The notes beneath the pieces are model-generated. The model ran no database searches. It was not told the origin of the DNA and saw only the letters and a program-made list of their open reading frames with translations. A stretch of DNA of 64,000 nt, from assembly GCF_003722355.1 (NCBI RefSeq), contig NZ_QWDD01000001.1, positions 2,657,001 through 2,721,000 on the forward strand, written 5' to 3'. The translations under genes and the position numbers were made by a program. Each line of letters starts with the position of its first letter. Position 1 is the first letter of the stretch. Of this stretch, positions 17,550 through 26,020 are shown in pieces. The stretch is from Methylocystis hirsuta (lineage in GTDB: Bacteria > Pseudomonadota > Alphaproteobacteria > Rhizobiales > Beijerinckiaceae).

Positions 17550-18581
17550 ATGTACATGACGCCCATCGACTTTATCGACCTCGGGTTTCGCACCTTCATG
17601 CGCAACCCATTTTCCCGTCCCGAACAAATCTCCCTGCGGCAAGGGGAAAGCGACTTTCGCTTGTTGGGCGCGCGCGAGGGGATCGTGGTGACGCTCGGTC
17701 CGGAGACGTCCTTTTTTGATCGGCCAAGCAGGTCTGTTTGCCGGTGGCCCGGAACACGGACCATCCCGCGCCAAAGTCCTCACTTCGCGCCGAAACGCTC
17801 CTGGATCGTGAACGAGTTCGCCACGTTTCTTTACGTGTGTTTTGGCGGCGGAGACGTGAAACTCAATCGGATCGCCACTTCGGAGAAGCAAAGAGAGATT
17901 TTGCTGACGGCTGGCGAAGGCAATGTCGTCGAGAAAATCGATCTGACGAAACTTGCAGGAGACAATTCGGAGCCGCTTCTGTTTCTCCAACCTGCCTATC
18001 TTTGTTCGTCCGCCAACGTCGCGATTGAATCCGTTCCCTGTGACGCATCGACCATGAGTTGGGCGCGAGCGCCTTATGTCTACAGGACATGCCCTGTCGA
18101 CGATTCGTCGACGCCCGCGATCTTATGTCTTGCCGGCAAGACGATGATCTGGTGCGAACGGATCGAGCCCGGCGAGAGTCGGGACTACGCGCTTGGAAAC
18201 GTCATTGCGACCACCGCCAATGTCGTTTCCAAACTGCGGCCCACCAGCCAGACGCATCCTGAGGATATGAGGGTCGCCGCAGTCGAACAGGATCGCTCCA
18301 GAGCGAATGCAATCATTTCGGCTTCCGCAAAAACCAGCAGCAACAGTTCGATCCGCATGCGACTGCGTGAATGCGCCGCCGCCACGAAAATCCTCTTTGA
18401 ATCGATACGCGCCCGCGAGGGATTCTTCGTGTGCGAAGTGACCAATGAATCTGACGCGCCGGCCCATGTTTTTATCCAACTCAACAAAGGCGATTTTTAT
18501 GGCGGCTCAGGGCTCGTTGGTATCGTGATAAAACTCATATCCAGCGTCTTCCGTATGTCGCACCTATCGCTGGGTCATTGA
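17550..18581 (+). CDS. AIM24-like beta-domain protein (tentative)
   Basis: 343 aa, with GAGGG nine bases before ATG 17550. I do not recognise it securely. It has pseudo-repeated segments of the type seen in AIM24/TIGR00266 proteins: EILLTAGEGNVVEKIDLTKL followed by an LQPAYLCSSANVAIES block (about 140-170), then AILCLAGKTMIWCERIEPGE followed by DYALGNVIATTANV (about 204-237), and a closing EGFFVCEVTNESDAPAHVFI. There is no signal peptide; the C-terminal end (GSGLVGIVIKLISSVF) is hydrophobic. AIM24 proteins form trimeric beta barrels of unclear function. Codon use and GC are somewhat lower than in core neighbours. Confidence 0.5.
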   Translation: MYMTPIDFIDLGFRTFMRNPFSRPEQISLRQGESDFRLLGAREGIVVTLGPETSFFDRPSRSVCRWPGTRTIPRQSPHFAPKRSWIVNEFATFLYVCFGGGDVKLNRIATSEKQREILLTAGEGNVVEKIDLTKLAGDNSEPLLFLQPAYLCSSANVAIESVPCDASTMSWARAPYVYRTCPVDDSSTPAILCLAGKTMIWCERIEPGESRDYALGNVIATTANVVSKLRPTSQTHPEDMRVAAVEQDRSRANAIISASAKTSSNSSIRMRLRECAAATKILFESIRAREGFFVCEVTNESDAPAHVFIQLNKGDFYGGSGLVGIVIKLISSVFRMSHLSLGH

Positions 18582-18756
18582 CGGAACCGCTTGAAGGCAG
18601 TCGACGCCAAGGGTCCGAAGGGTGAGATTTTCAGATGCTGTGACTATGCTCGTTCCTAGATAGGTCTTCGTACACCCCTGTGAGGGGCCTCTTACCGGCG
18701 ACACCGCCGAATATGATAGAATCACTCGCACCAAAATTGTCGGCGACTCCTTTATC

Positions 18757-19500
18757 CTACCGCCCGTAGGCGCCGAGCGGGCGCGGCGCGCCAGGCGCCT
18801 CCGGATATTTTGCCGGCTCGAACGCGTCCCCGCGACGTATTTTGGGGCGCCGCAGCCCCTCGCCGACTTTCACCGTAGCGGAGACTGTCGTCCGCCGCGG
18901 CGCGCTTTGTTCGACAGCGCTGCGCTCGCTTCGATCCGGTCGCTCGCCAGTTTGCGCCGGCTTCGCTGCGACCTCGCGGTGAAGTCCCTCGACCTGACCG
19001 GACAGCGCGCCGATTGCGGCGCTAGTTTCCGTTTTCATCGCGTCGATGCGCTTGCCAAGGCTCTCGACGGCGTCGGCGCCGGGAGACGCCGCTTGAATCG
19101 AAGATCGCATTGCCTCCATCTCAGCGCGGAGCGCACGAATGTCCTCCTCCGTCTTTTGCGCGGTTCGCAGAGCGGCGGCGCGCTCCACGCTTTCTTGCGT
19201 CGCCATCGTTCGGACGAGGTCCGGCAAGGCGGAGACCGTCGGCCAGGCAGCCTCGGCGATCAGCCAGCCGGCGAGTGCGGCGGCGCCATAGAGGAACGCA
19301 GCCCAAAGAAGCCGAGAGCCGTGGATGAATGTGCGTTTAAGTGCCGGCAGCAGGCGTTGCGCGACAGCCGCCTTGGCATGATCCGACACATCTGCGGAGA
19401 TCGTCGCGTCCGTAGACCCGACTTTCGGCTCCGGAACGTCAGCCGCAGGAGCCACGGCAGGGCTGAGGTCGAAGGCGGCTAATCCCGTTTGCTCGGTCAT
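18757..19500 (-). CDS. Membrane-anchored coiled-coil protein of unknown function
   Basis: 247 aa from ATG 19500. An N-terminal Ala/Pro-rich cytoplasmic segment is followed by one membrane helix (about residues 63-83, LLWAAFLYGAAALAGWLI), then a heptad-rich stretch of about 90 residues that should form a coiled coil (EEDIRALRAEMEAMRSSIQ and following), and a basic, Pro-rich tail. Family unknown. The layout resembles scaffold or cell-envelope spacer proteins. It is divergent from a membrane-anchored transglycosylase at 19907, so a shared role at the cell wall is possible but unproven. Confidence 0.65.
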   Translation of the reverse strand: MTEQTGLAAFDLSPAVAPAADVPEPKVGSTDATISADVSDHAKAAVAQRLLPALKRTFIHGSRLLWAAFLYGAAALAGWLIAEAAWPTVSALPDLVRTMATQESVERAAALRTAQKTEEDIRALRAEMEAMRSSIQAASPGADAVESLGKRIDAMKTETSAAIGALSGQVEGLHREVAAKPAQTGERPDRSERSAVEQSAPRRTTVSATVKVGEGLRRPKIRRGDAFEPAKYPEAPGAPRPLGAYGR

Positions 19501-19906
19501 GGCAAGGCTTCGAATGGGGGGCGCAAGATTTTTGAGCCTCACGCCGATTGCTTGAGAATGGATTAACGGCCTGCGCGACGTGCGCCTCGGCCACGCCAAG
19601 AATCCAAAAACCATGATTCAGGAAATAGATTTGATCTGGAAGGAAATCGTTCGTTCTTGAGGAATAAGAAGCTTCTTCATGAGGGCTCCCGGCCCTCTCG
19701 CGAATTTGAAAGCCGATCTTCCTCACTCAGTTTCAGGCTCGAAGCAGGCGTCAGAAGATTAAGGCGATTTTCAAAGCGCCGAGGCGCGGCGCCTTTCCGA
19801 CACAAGCGCAAGCTCGCTCTCTGAAGCATCGTTTACAATTTGATAACAGGATGCTGCTCCCCTCGTTTGCCACTGGGCATCTGCCACGCAAGCGAGGAGT
19901 GAGCTT
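19501..19906. other. Divergent intergenic region, 406 bases
   Basis: This lies between the starts of two divergent genes and should contain both promoters. Short open frames occur on both strands but none has a convincing start, motif or codon pattern. The transglycosylase start has GAGGAG just upstream, near 19894-19899. I see no repeat or RNA gene. Confidence 0.5.
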
Positions 19907-20887
19907 ATGGACGAGGCCAGCTCTCCAAATGAGACCTCCCACGAAGCGGTTACGCGAGCGCGCGAGGGCAAAGCTCCGCCAGCTTGCGCGGGGGCCGAAG
20001 CCGCAGTCAAAATTTCCGCTTGCGAACCCGCAATGTTGGTCTCTGACGGCGAGAGTTCGGACGCGGGAAGAAAGGTCGAGATCAGGATCAATCTTGGGTT
20101 CGACGACCAGACGCTGCAAAGCTTTCTATCTTCTCTCAAGAACGCGCAAATACAACCGCAGACCGCTGAATATATCAGCCTGACCGCGCCTTATCGGGAA
20201 GAGGCTTGCACCACGCGCAAGCAGGCCAGCGACGAACAAGGCGCGCGCGTTTCTCCAGTCGCTCTCATGCTGGTCTTCGCCGTTGGATTCGGACTGAAAC
20301 TGCACTTCCACGACATTCATTTTCCAGTTCTTCCCGATCAGGCCGCCTCGTCGATCAAGGCTCTGGTCGACAGGATCACCATGTCCGAGTCACAGGGAAA
20401 TCCGGACGCTAGAAACAAATTTTCTTCCGCGGCCGGACTGGGGCAGTTCATCAACGCGACCTGGATGGGGTTGATCAAGAAGCACCGTCCTGACCTCGCC
20501 GGCAATTTAAACGACAAAGAGATTCTCGACTTGCGCAAGGACCCTGATCTCTCTCGAGAAATGACGGCGCGCTATGTCGAGCAAAACACGTCGATCCTGA
20601 TGAAGAAGGGTCTGCCGGTCACGCCGGGTGCGCTTTATCTGGCGCATTTCGCCGGCCCGGGCGGCGCGGCGGCGATCCTGTCCGCGCCGGAAGAGGTCGA
20701 TGCGGCGACAGTGATCGCCAGCGTCGACGGACAGCCGGGCAAAACCCGCGAAAAAATCGTCAATGGAAATCCCTTCTTGAAAGGCTTCACCGTGAAAGAC
20801 CTCAAGAACTGGGCTCATCTCAAGATGCAGGGGATCAGCTTGGAGCTTGGCGCGACTGCGGAGGAGAATTTTGCGCGGCGAGATTAA
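19907..20887 (+). CDS. Membrane-anchored lytic transglycosylase-like protein
   Basis: 326 aa, start supported by GAGGAG upstream. Residues 1-115 are a polar cytoplasmic region; a membrane helix (about 118-133, VALMLVFAVGFGLKLHF) follows; the periplasmic part carries an SLT-like domain with the catalytic Glu in ITMSESQGNPDAR (about 159-171), then SAAGLGQFINATWMGLIK and a later LYLAHFAGPGGA block (about 245-256). Such enzymes cleave the glycan strand of peptidoglycan. The cytoplasmic extension of over 100 residues is unusual for the family and may control or localise it. Confidence 0.8.
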   Translation: MDEASSPNETSHEAVTRAREGKAPPACAGAEAAVKISACEPAMLVSDGESSDAGRKVEIRINLGFDDQTLQSFLSSLKNAQIQPQTAEYISLTAPYREEACTTRKQASDEQGARVSPVALMLVFAVGFGLKLHFHDIHFPVLPDQAASSIKALVDRITMSESQGNPDARNKFSSAAGLGQFINATWMGLIKKHRPDLAGNLNDKEILDLRKDPDLSREMTARYVEQNTSILMKKGLPVTPGALYLAHFAGPGGAAAILSAPEEVDAATVIASVDGQPGKTREKIVNGNPFLKGFTVKDLKNWAHLKMQGISLELGATAEENFARRD

Positions 20888-20896
20888 TCCGCAACG

Positions 20897-21784
20897 TCAG
20901 TGTCCGCCGACAACGGCGGCGGATGGATGATGGTGTGGGGCGAGATCGGCCGGCGTGGCGCGGCGGCTCAAGCCGCCCTTGGCGATCCATTCCTGCGACG
21001 CCGCCGCGGCGCGAGAGATCAGTTCGCCGGCGCGCGAGAAATCGTAAGGGGAAACGTTTAGCGGACAGAGCGCGGGCGCGAGATGCACATCGATCTCTTC
21101 AGGCAGGCGCTCCAGATCGCGGATCAATTGCCAGGCGATCAGCAGCGTGATCGCGTGCAGTCCGCGACCGACGGCGCTCGCGGGCGGCCCTTCCAAGGCG
21201 CAGGCGTAACCCGTCGGCAAAACGATGATCCTTCTCGCCCCGAGCGTCATGGCGAGCCACATCGGCGTGTTGGCGGCGATCGCGCCATCCATCAACGGCG
21301 CGCCGTCCACCTCGACGGTTGGAAAGATTCCCGGCACCGCGGCGCTGGCCATGATGGCCTTTACAGTCGAACCTCGCGACAAGGTCACTGCGATGCCCTG
21401 CATATCTGTCGCGACAATATGGACGGGGAGCTTCGCCTCTTGCAGGCTGACATAGGACAGATGCCGCTCGATCAAGCCCCTCAACGATGAAGGATCAACC
21501 AGATAATTGGCGTGGCGCAGCAAGCCGAACGCCGTGCCGAAAGTGAAGGGAAATATGTCCTTCCGACGTAGGTTGAGCCAAATCTGCGCCAGTCTTTCAA
21601 CCCCTCCCGCATCCGGCTGGCCGGCGAAATAGCAGGCGTTCATCGCGCCGACCGACGAACCGACGATGAAGTCTGGGCGAACGCCTGCGGCCACCAAGCT
21701 TCGAAGCATGCCGACCTGAACCGCGCCGAGGCTGCCGCCGCCGGCCAGAACGAAGGCGGTCTTGGCGTCGTTTCCGCCGGTCAT
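20897..21784 (-). CDS. Patatin-like phospholipase
   Basis: 295 aa from ATG 21784, with GGAGGG just upstream. All catalytic parts of bacterial patatins are present: the oxyanion loop GGGSLGAVQVG (about 14-24), the nucleophile elbow GSSVGAMNA (about 43-51) and the Asp of the dyad in DGAIAANTP (about 174-182). It probably hydrolyses acyl lipids in the cytoplasm or at the inner membrane. The C-terminus is His-rich (PHHHPS). It converges on the transglycosylase gene with only nine bases between stops. Confidence 0.88.
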   Translation of the reverse strand: MTGGNDAKTAFVLAGGGSLGAVQVGMLRSLVAAGVRPDFIVGSSVGAMNACYFAGQPDAGGVERLAQIWLNLRRKDIFPFTFGTAFGLLRHANYLVDPSSLRGLIERHLSYVSLQEAKLPVHIVATDMQGIAVTLSRGSTVKAIMASAAVPGIFPTVEVDGAPLMDGAIAANTPMWLAMTLGARRIIVLPTGYACALEGPPASAVGRGLHAITLLIAWQLIRDLERLPEEIDVHLAPALCPLNVSPYDFSRAGELISRAAAASQEWIAKGGLSRRATPADLAPHHHPSAAVVGGH

Positions 21785-21964
21785 AGCGCCCTCCCTCCGA
21801 CGCGCAGCGCCAAGCAGGCCAAAATTCTCCGCACGACTATTTAGGAGGGCAAGCGAGGGCGATCCATGCCTGCGTGCTGACCTCTCTGGCAACGCGCCGC
21901 CGCCCTTGAATTCAGCGCCGCTCTGCTTAATTCGCCATTGGGGCGCTTACACGAGGACTTTGCA

Positions 21965-22168
21965 ATGGCTGATGAAGAACACCCCATCGTTCAGAAAAAA
22001 ATAGCTGACGACCAAAACCCCACCGTCCAGAAGAACAAATACCTTTTCGGGGGCGTCGGCGCCGTTCTCGGCGGTCTGACCGGCGTCGCCATCGGCGGTC
22101 CGCTCATCGCCGTTGTCGGGGCAGGACTGGGCGGCGTGCTCGGATACAATATGCTGAAGCGGCTGTGA
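21965..22168 (+). CDS. Small Gly-rich membrane protein
   Basis: 67 aa from ATG 21965. The N-terminus is polar and repeats the pattern NPxVQK/HPIVQK; the C-terminal half is a Gly/Val-rich hydrophobic region (GGVGAVLGGLTGVAIGGP and following) that could make one or two glycine-zipper membrane helices. Family unknown. It converges on the DUF2165 gene with four bases between stops. Confidence 0.6.
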   Translation: MADEEHPIVQKKIADDQNPTVQKNKYLFGGVGAVLGGLTGVAIGGPLIAVVGAGLGGVLGYNMLKRL

Positions 22169-22172
22169 CGCG

Positions 22173-22655
22173 TTAATCGTCGCGCTGACCCAGAAACAGC
22201 ATCACCAGCGCCGCGCAGCCGATGAAGCGGAACGCGGCCTGCTGCATATCGGGTCCGGAGCGCCACATCTGGAACCACTCGCCGCCAACGGCCATGAAGC
22301 CGAACAGGTAAAGGCCGACGGCGAGCGCAAGCCCCGCAGTGGCGACATCCTTTGCGGCGTTGAATTGCGTCGCCTGCGCCTTGCGCGCCAGCAATAGCCG
22401 CCACACGCCGGCGAGAATGAGCGCGGCGGCGGAGAATTCGATTGCGATGATGAATGCATAAAACATTCGGTGCAGCGTCACGCTCGTGACCGCGCGCCAC
22501 TCGAGCGGGCTGCCGGTCGGCACTTGGTCCATCGACATCACATGGCTGACGACCTCGTAGTTCGTGTTGTAGTCCGTCACATTATTGATCGCGACGAGCA
22601 GAATGAGCACGCCGAGCGCAGCCGTCAGCAAAATCTTCGAATATCTCATCAACAT
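22173..22655 (-). CDS. DUF2165 family membrane protein
   Basis: 160 aa from ATG 22655, chosen because GGGAG lies eight bases upstream; a GTG nine bases earlier is less likely. Four membrane helices are predicted: about 4-24, 64-84, 105-127 and 139-156. Family features are the N-terminal LLVAINNVTDYNTNYEVVSH, the conserved WRAVTS region and the GGEWFQMW motif before the last helix. Function of DUF2165 is unknown. It stands alone between a small membrane protein and a GST gene. Confidence 0.85.
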   Translation of the reverse strand: MLMRYSKILLTAALGVLILLVAINNVTDYNTNYEVVSHVMSMDQVPTGSPLEWRAVTSVTLHRMFYAFIIAIEFSAAALILAGVWRLLLARKAQATQFNAAKDVATAGLALAVGLYLFGFMAVGGEWFQMWRSGPDMQQAAFRFIGCAALVMLFLGQRDD

Positions 22656-22753
22656 GTCGACCACTCCCGGAACCAGCCTAGCATGACCTGAGCCATTGAT
22701 CTTGCGACGCGAGGGCTTACAACACAGTCTGCTCTCCCGTCGGACATGCGACC

Positions 22754-23458
22754 ATGATTGATCTTTATTACTGGCCGACCCCCAACGGCCACAAAGTCAC
22801 GATTTTTCTCGAGGAAGCGGGACTGGCTTATCGGATCAAGCCCGTCGACATCACCAAAGGGGACCAATTCAAGCCAGAGTTTCTGGCGATTTCTCCGAAC
22901 AATCGCATGCCTGCCATCGTCGACCGCGCGCCGGCCGACGGCGGCGCTCCGGTCGCGCTCTTCGAATCGGGCGCGATCCTCGTCTATCTCGCGGAGAAGA
23001 CCGGACGGCTTTTTCCCGCGGACCTCCATGCCCGCGCGCGAACGCTGCAGTGGCTGTTCTGGCAGGTCGGCGGGCTTGGCCCGATGGCCGGTCAAAACCA
23101 CCACTTCGCCAAATACGCGCCGGCGAAAATTCCCTACGCGATCGAGCGCTACCGTAACGAGACAGGCCGGCTCTACGGCGTCATGGACGGTCAGCTCGCC
23201 AAGACGCCCTATCTCGCCGGCGAATATTCGATCGCCGACATCGCCTGCTATCCCTGGATCGTCCCGCATGAGGATCAGGGCCAGGATCTGCACGACTTCC
23301 CGCATCTCAAGCGCTGGTTCGAAGCGATCCGTTCGCGACCCGCGGTAGTCCGCGCCTATGCGGCCGGCGGGCCCTACGAGCGGACGCGTCTCGATTTCAC
23401 GGCGCTGGAGCGCGAAATACTTTTCGGCCAGACCGCCGAGCGCGGCGGCGCGAAATAG
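22754..23458 (+). CDS. Glutathione S-transferase, Nu class (YfcG/YghU type)
   Basis: 234 aa. The thioredoxin-like N-terminal domain has [20 protein letters not shown] (5-24) and the glutathione-binding [15 protein letters not shown] (about 72-86). The stretch [15 protein letters not shown] (about 106-120) is the mark of the Nu class, whose E. coli members YfcG and YghU act as disulfide-bond reductases with glutathione. The C-terminal helical domain follows. Likely role: cytoplasmic thiol and peroxide defence. It is 44 bases upstream of pyrE on the same strand, but a link in function is not evident. Confidence 0.92.
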   Translation: MIDLYYWPTPNGHKVTIFLEEAGLAYRIKPVDITKGDQFKPEFLAISPNNRMPAIVDRAPADGGAPVALFESGAILVYLAEKTGRLFPADLHARARTLQWLFWQVGGLGPMAGQNHHFAKYAPAKIPYAIERYRNETGRLYGVMDGQLAKTPYLAGEYSIADIACYPWIVPHEDQGQDLHDFPHLKRWFEAIRSRPAVVRAYAAGGPYERTRLDFTALEREILFGQTAERGGAK

Positions 23459-23502
23459 GCTATGGCTGCGCGGCTTTTTTTAAACAGGGACACGCCGCAT
23501 CC

Positions 23503-24186
23503 ATGTCGAACGACCGCCAAACCGCCGCGCGAGAGACCGCCAAGGCGCTGATCGAAGTGCAAGCGGTGCTCGTGAATGTCGATAAGCCCTTCATAACGAC
23601 CGCCGGCTGGGCGTCGCCTGTCTACATCGACATGCGCAAGATCATCGCCTTTCCGCGGCTGCGGCGGCGCCTCGTCGAATTCGCGACGCGGACGATCGAA
23701 CGCGACATCGGCTATGAGTCGCTCGACGTCGTGGCGGGCGGCGAGACGGCCGGCATTCCCTTCGCGGCCTGGATCGCCGACAGCCTCATGCTGCCGATGC
23801 AATATGTGCGCAAAAAGCCCAAGGGCTTCGGCCGCAACGCCCGCATCGAAGGCGATGTGATGGAGGGCGGCCGCGCCCTGCTTGTCGAGGATTTGGCGAC
23901 CGACGGCGGCTCGAAGAAGGACTTCGTGCAGGCGCTGCGCGACTCAGGGCAGCGCTGCGACCATGTCTTCGTATTCTTCTTCTACGATATTTTCGCCGGC
24001 GCGCGCGAGGAGTTGGCGGCGCTCGGCATCAGCCTGCATGCGCTCGCGACCTGGCGCGATGTGCTCGCCGTGGCCCGCGAGCACAAATATTTCCCCGATG
24101 ACGCGCTCAACGAAGTCGAAGCCTTCATCGCCGATCCCGTCGCCTGGTCGGCGGCGCATGGCGGCCTCGCCAAGGCGAAGGGATGA
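23503..24186 (+). CDS. pyrE: Orotate phosphoribosyltransferase
   Basis: 227 aa. It transfers ribose-phosphate from PRPP to orotate in de novo UMP synthesis. Visible parts are the N-terminal hood [19 protein letters not shown] (about 28-46), the [19 protein letters not shown] block, the Lys pair in VRKKPKGFG, and the PRPP-binding loop [16 protein letters not shown] (about 126-141). Length and motifs match the alphaproteobacterial type. Confidence 0.95.
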   Translation: MSNDRQTAARETAKALIEVQAVLVNVDKPFITTAGWASPVYIDMRKIIAFPRLRRRLVEFATRTIERDIGYESLDVVAGGETAGIPFAAWIADSLMLPMQYVRKKPKGFGRNARIEGDVMEGGRALLVEDLATDGGSKKDFVQALRDSGQRCDHVFVFFFYDIFAGAREELAALGISLHALATWRDVLAVAREHKYFPDDALNEVEAFIADPVAWSAAHGGLAKAKG

Positions 24187-24198
24187 TCTTCGCGGCCG

Positions 24199-24906
24199 CT
24201 ACGTCTTACTATATTTGGCATAGAGGCGATCGGCGTTCGACCAGCTGAACGCCTCCATCACAACTTTTACGTAGTCGGCGGCCTTGGCGCCGAAATCCAT
24301 CTGATAGGCGTGCTCGAACATATCGAGGACCAGCAGGGGATCGCCGCCAGCCATGTTCTGCGTGTGGTCATTCGCCCAAGAGTTGACGAGCCGCTTGCCA
24401 TGCTTGTCGTACGCAAGAATCACCCAGCCGGAGCCGCCGCCGAGCGCCTTGCCCATGCCCAGGAATTCGGACCGCCAACGCGCGAATCCTCCGAAATCGC
24501 GATCGATCGCCTGCGCCAAATCGGCGCCCGGCTTGCTTCCGTCGCCAAGTCCGGCAAAATAAACTTCATGCAGGATCATGGAATTGGTGGCGATAAGCTC
24601 TTCGCGCTTTAAGCCGTTGATCTGAAACCCCGGAGCCTTGTCGAAATTGAGCGCCGCAAGTTCCTGGCCGATCGCATTGAGGCGCTTGATCGCGCCGATA
24701 TAGTTGTTCTCGTAATGTGAGATGAGGAGCTTTTCGGAAAGCCCTTTGATCTTGGCGGGATCAAATGGCAAAGGCAGCGGCGTGTTAACCCCGCCCTTGC
24801 GCAAAACAGCGGCGTCGTTCTCGGCGCTCGCCGCAGAGGCGTTGAGCGCCGCGCCAGCGGCGGCGGAGGCGGCGAGAAACTGCCGACGGCCAATCCGAAT
24901 TGTCAT
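24199..24906 (-). CDS. Tat-exported Fe/Mn superoxide dismutase-like protein
   Basis: 235 aa from ATG 24906, with GGAGAG upstream. Residues 6-22 (GRRQFLAASAAAGAA) form a twin-arginine signal, so the folded enzyme should be periplasmic. All four metal ligands of Fe/MnSOD can be placed: His64 (SHYENNY), His113 (ILHEVYF), Asp195 and His199 (LDMFEHAY). However, the conserved active-site Tyr and second His of the HYxxHH...Y motif are replaced (Ala and Asn by alignment), and the outer-sphere Gln is absent, with His181 nearby. Activity may be altered, so the call is SOD family rather than proven dismutase. Confidence 0.85.
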   Translation of the reverse strand: MTIRIGRRQFLAASAAAGAALNASAASAENDAAVLRKGGVNTPLPLPFDPAKIKGLSEKLLISHYENNYIGAIKRLNAIGQELAALNFDKAPGFQINGLKREELIATNSMILHEVYFAGLGDGSKPGADLAQAIDRDFGGFARWRSEFLGMGKALGGGSGWVILAYDKHGKRLVNSWANDHTQNMAGGDPLLVLDMFEHAYQMDFGAKAADYVKVVMEAFSWSNADRLYAKYSKT

Positions 24907-24966
24907 GCGTCTCTCCAACTGCGCCGTCGAACTTCCGAAACATAGTCAGTCCTCATGACGCCTCGA

Positions 24967-25260
24967 TCAAGAGCAGCGGATAAATTCGCGATAGAGCCAG
25001 CCGAGCCGCTTGCCGCCGGGGCTCGCCACATAGGCCCAGGGCCTGCCGTGATCGTCCTCGCCATAGCGCTGCACGATAATAGCCGTCCCGTCTTCGATGG
25101 CGCCGATGACCGTCTTGCGCTGATCGCGGATGGCGATCGAAGCGCCCATGGCGTCAACCGCCTTACAACGATCGCCAGCGAGCGCCGTCGCGCCCCACGC
25201 GATCGCGGCGGCCAGAGCGGCGAGAGTGAGGCCGGCGAAAGGCGCGAGTTTCTCGGACAT
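24967..25260 (-). CDS. Small secreted SH3-like protein
   Basis: 97 aa. N-terminal signal peptide (about 1-28, ending near ATALA) and a short domain whose end PWAYVASPGGKRLGWLYREF resembles bacterial SH3 repeats that bind cell-wall peptides. A Cys pair (near residues 32 and 96) could form a disulfide. Probably periplasmic. It is divergent from the VanX-like peptidase, which also acts on the cell wall. Confidence 0.65.
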   Translation of the reverse strand: MSEKLAPFAGLTLAALAAAIAWGATALAGDRCKAVDAMGASIAIRDQRKTVIGAIEDGTAIIVQRYGEDDHGRPWAYVASPGGKRLGWLYREFIRCS

Positions 25261-25341
25261 CAAAGGCCTCCCGATTGCGTTGGAAAGACCTATAGTCGGG
25301 GTTCGAGAGCAGCGAATTGCGCCAACGCACGTGGAGCCGCC

Positions 25342-25986
25342 ATGCGCAGAGTGATGTTACTTCTTATCGGGGCGCTTTCCATGCCATATGCGCGCGCCGG
25401 CGAGCCGCCGCCAGGCTTCGCGCGCCTTGCTGATGTTGCGCCGACTATTGTTCAGGAGATGCGCTATGCCGGCGCCGATAATTTCACCGGCGCACCGGTC
25501 CCCGGCTATGATGCGCCGCAATGCTGGCTGCGCACCGAGGCCGCCAAAGCGTTGGCGGACGCGCAAAAGGATGCGCGCGCTCGCGGGATTTCGCTCGTCG
25601 TCTACGACTGCTACCGACCGCTGCGCGCCGTTTCGGCCTTCGTCGACTGGTCGCGCAACGCCGACCAGCGGACGAAGACCGAACATTATCCGCGCCTCGC
25701 GAAGACTGCGCTGTTTCCCGAGGGCTATATCGCCGAACATTCCACGCACTCGACGGGATTGGCCGTCGATATTGGCGTCAAAGGCTGGGATTTCGGCACG
25801 CCGTTCGATTTTTTCGATACGCGCTCATGGACGAAAGCAAAAACCTCAAAGACGGCGCGGGCGCATCGCGACGCGCTCGTGAGCTTGATGCGCCGCCACG
25901 GCTTTGAAAATTTTCCGCGCGAATGGTGGCATTTCACCTACAAAGGCGCGGACGGCGCGCCGAGCTATGATGCCGAGATCAAGTAA
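25342..25986 (+). CDS. D-alanyl-D-alanine dipeptidase, VanX/DdpX family
   Basis: 214 aa from ATG 25342 with GGAG upstream; signal peptide residues 1-19 (ending ARAG). The zinc-peptidase motifs of family M15D are intact: Arg in YDCYRPLRAV, the zinc pair in HSTHSTGLAVDIGV (SxHxxGxAxD, about 132-145) and the catalytic Glu plus third ligand in EWWHF (about 196-200). It cleaves D-Ala-D-Ala in the periplasm; outside VanA-type clusters such enzymes are thought to serve peptidoglycan recycling or nutrient use. No vanHA genes are nearby, so resistance is not implied. Confidence 0.9.
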   Translation: MRRVMLLLIGALSMPYARAGEPPPGFARLADVAPTIVQEMRYAGADNFTGAPVPGYDAPQCWLRTEAAKALADAQKDARARGISLVVYDCYRPLRAVSAFVDWSRNADQRTKTEHYPRLAKTALFPEGYIAEHSTHSTGLAVDIGVKGWDFGTPFDFFDTRSWTKAKTSKTARAHRDALVSLMRRHGFENFPREWWHFTYKGADGAPSYDAEIK

Positions 25987-26020
25987 CCCGCTCCGCGCCG
26001 GCGAGCTGAACTGAACCTTC

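Noticed and set aside
25342..25986. Vancomycin resistance determinant
   Set aside because: VanX-like peptidases occur alone in many Gram-negatives; vanH and vanA type genes are absent.
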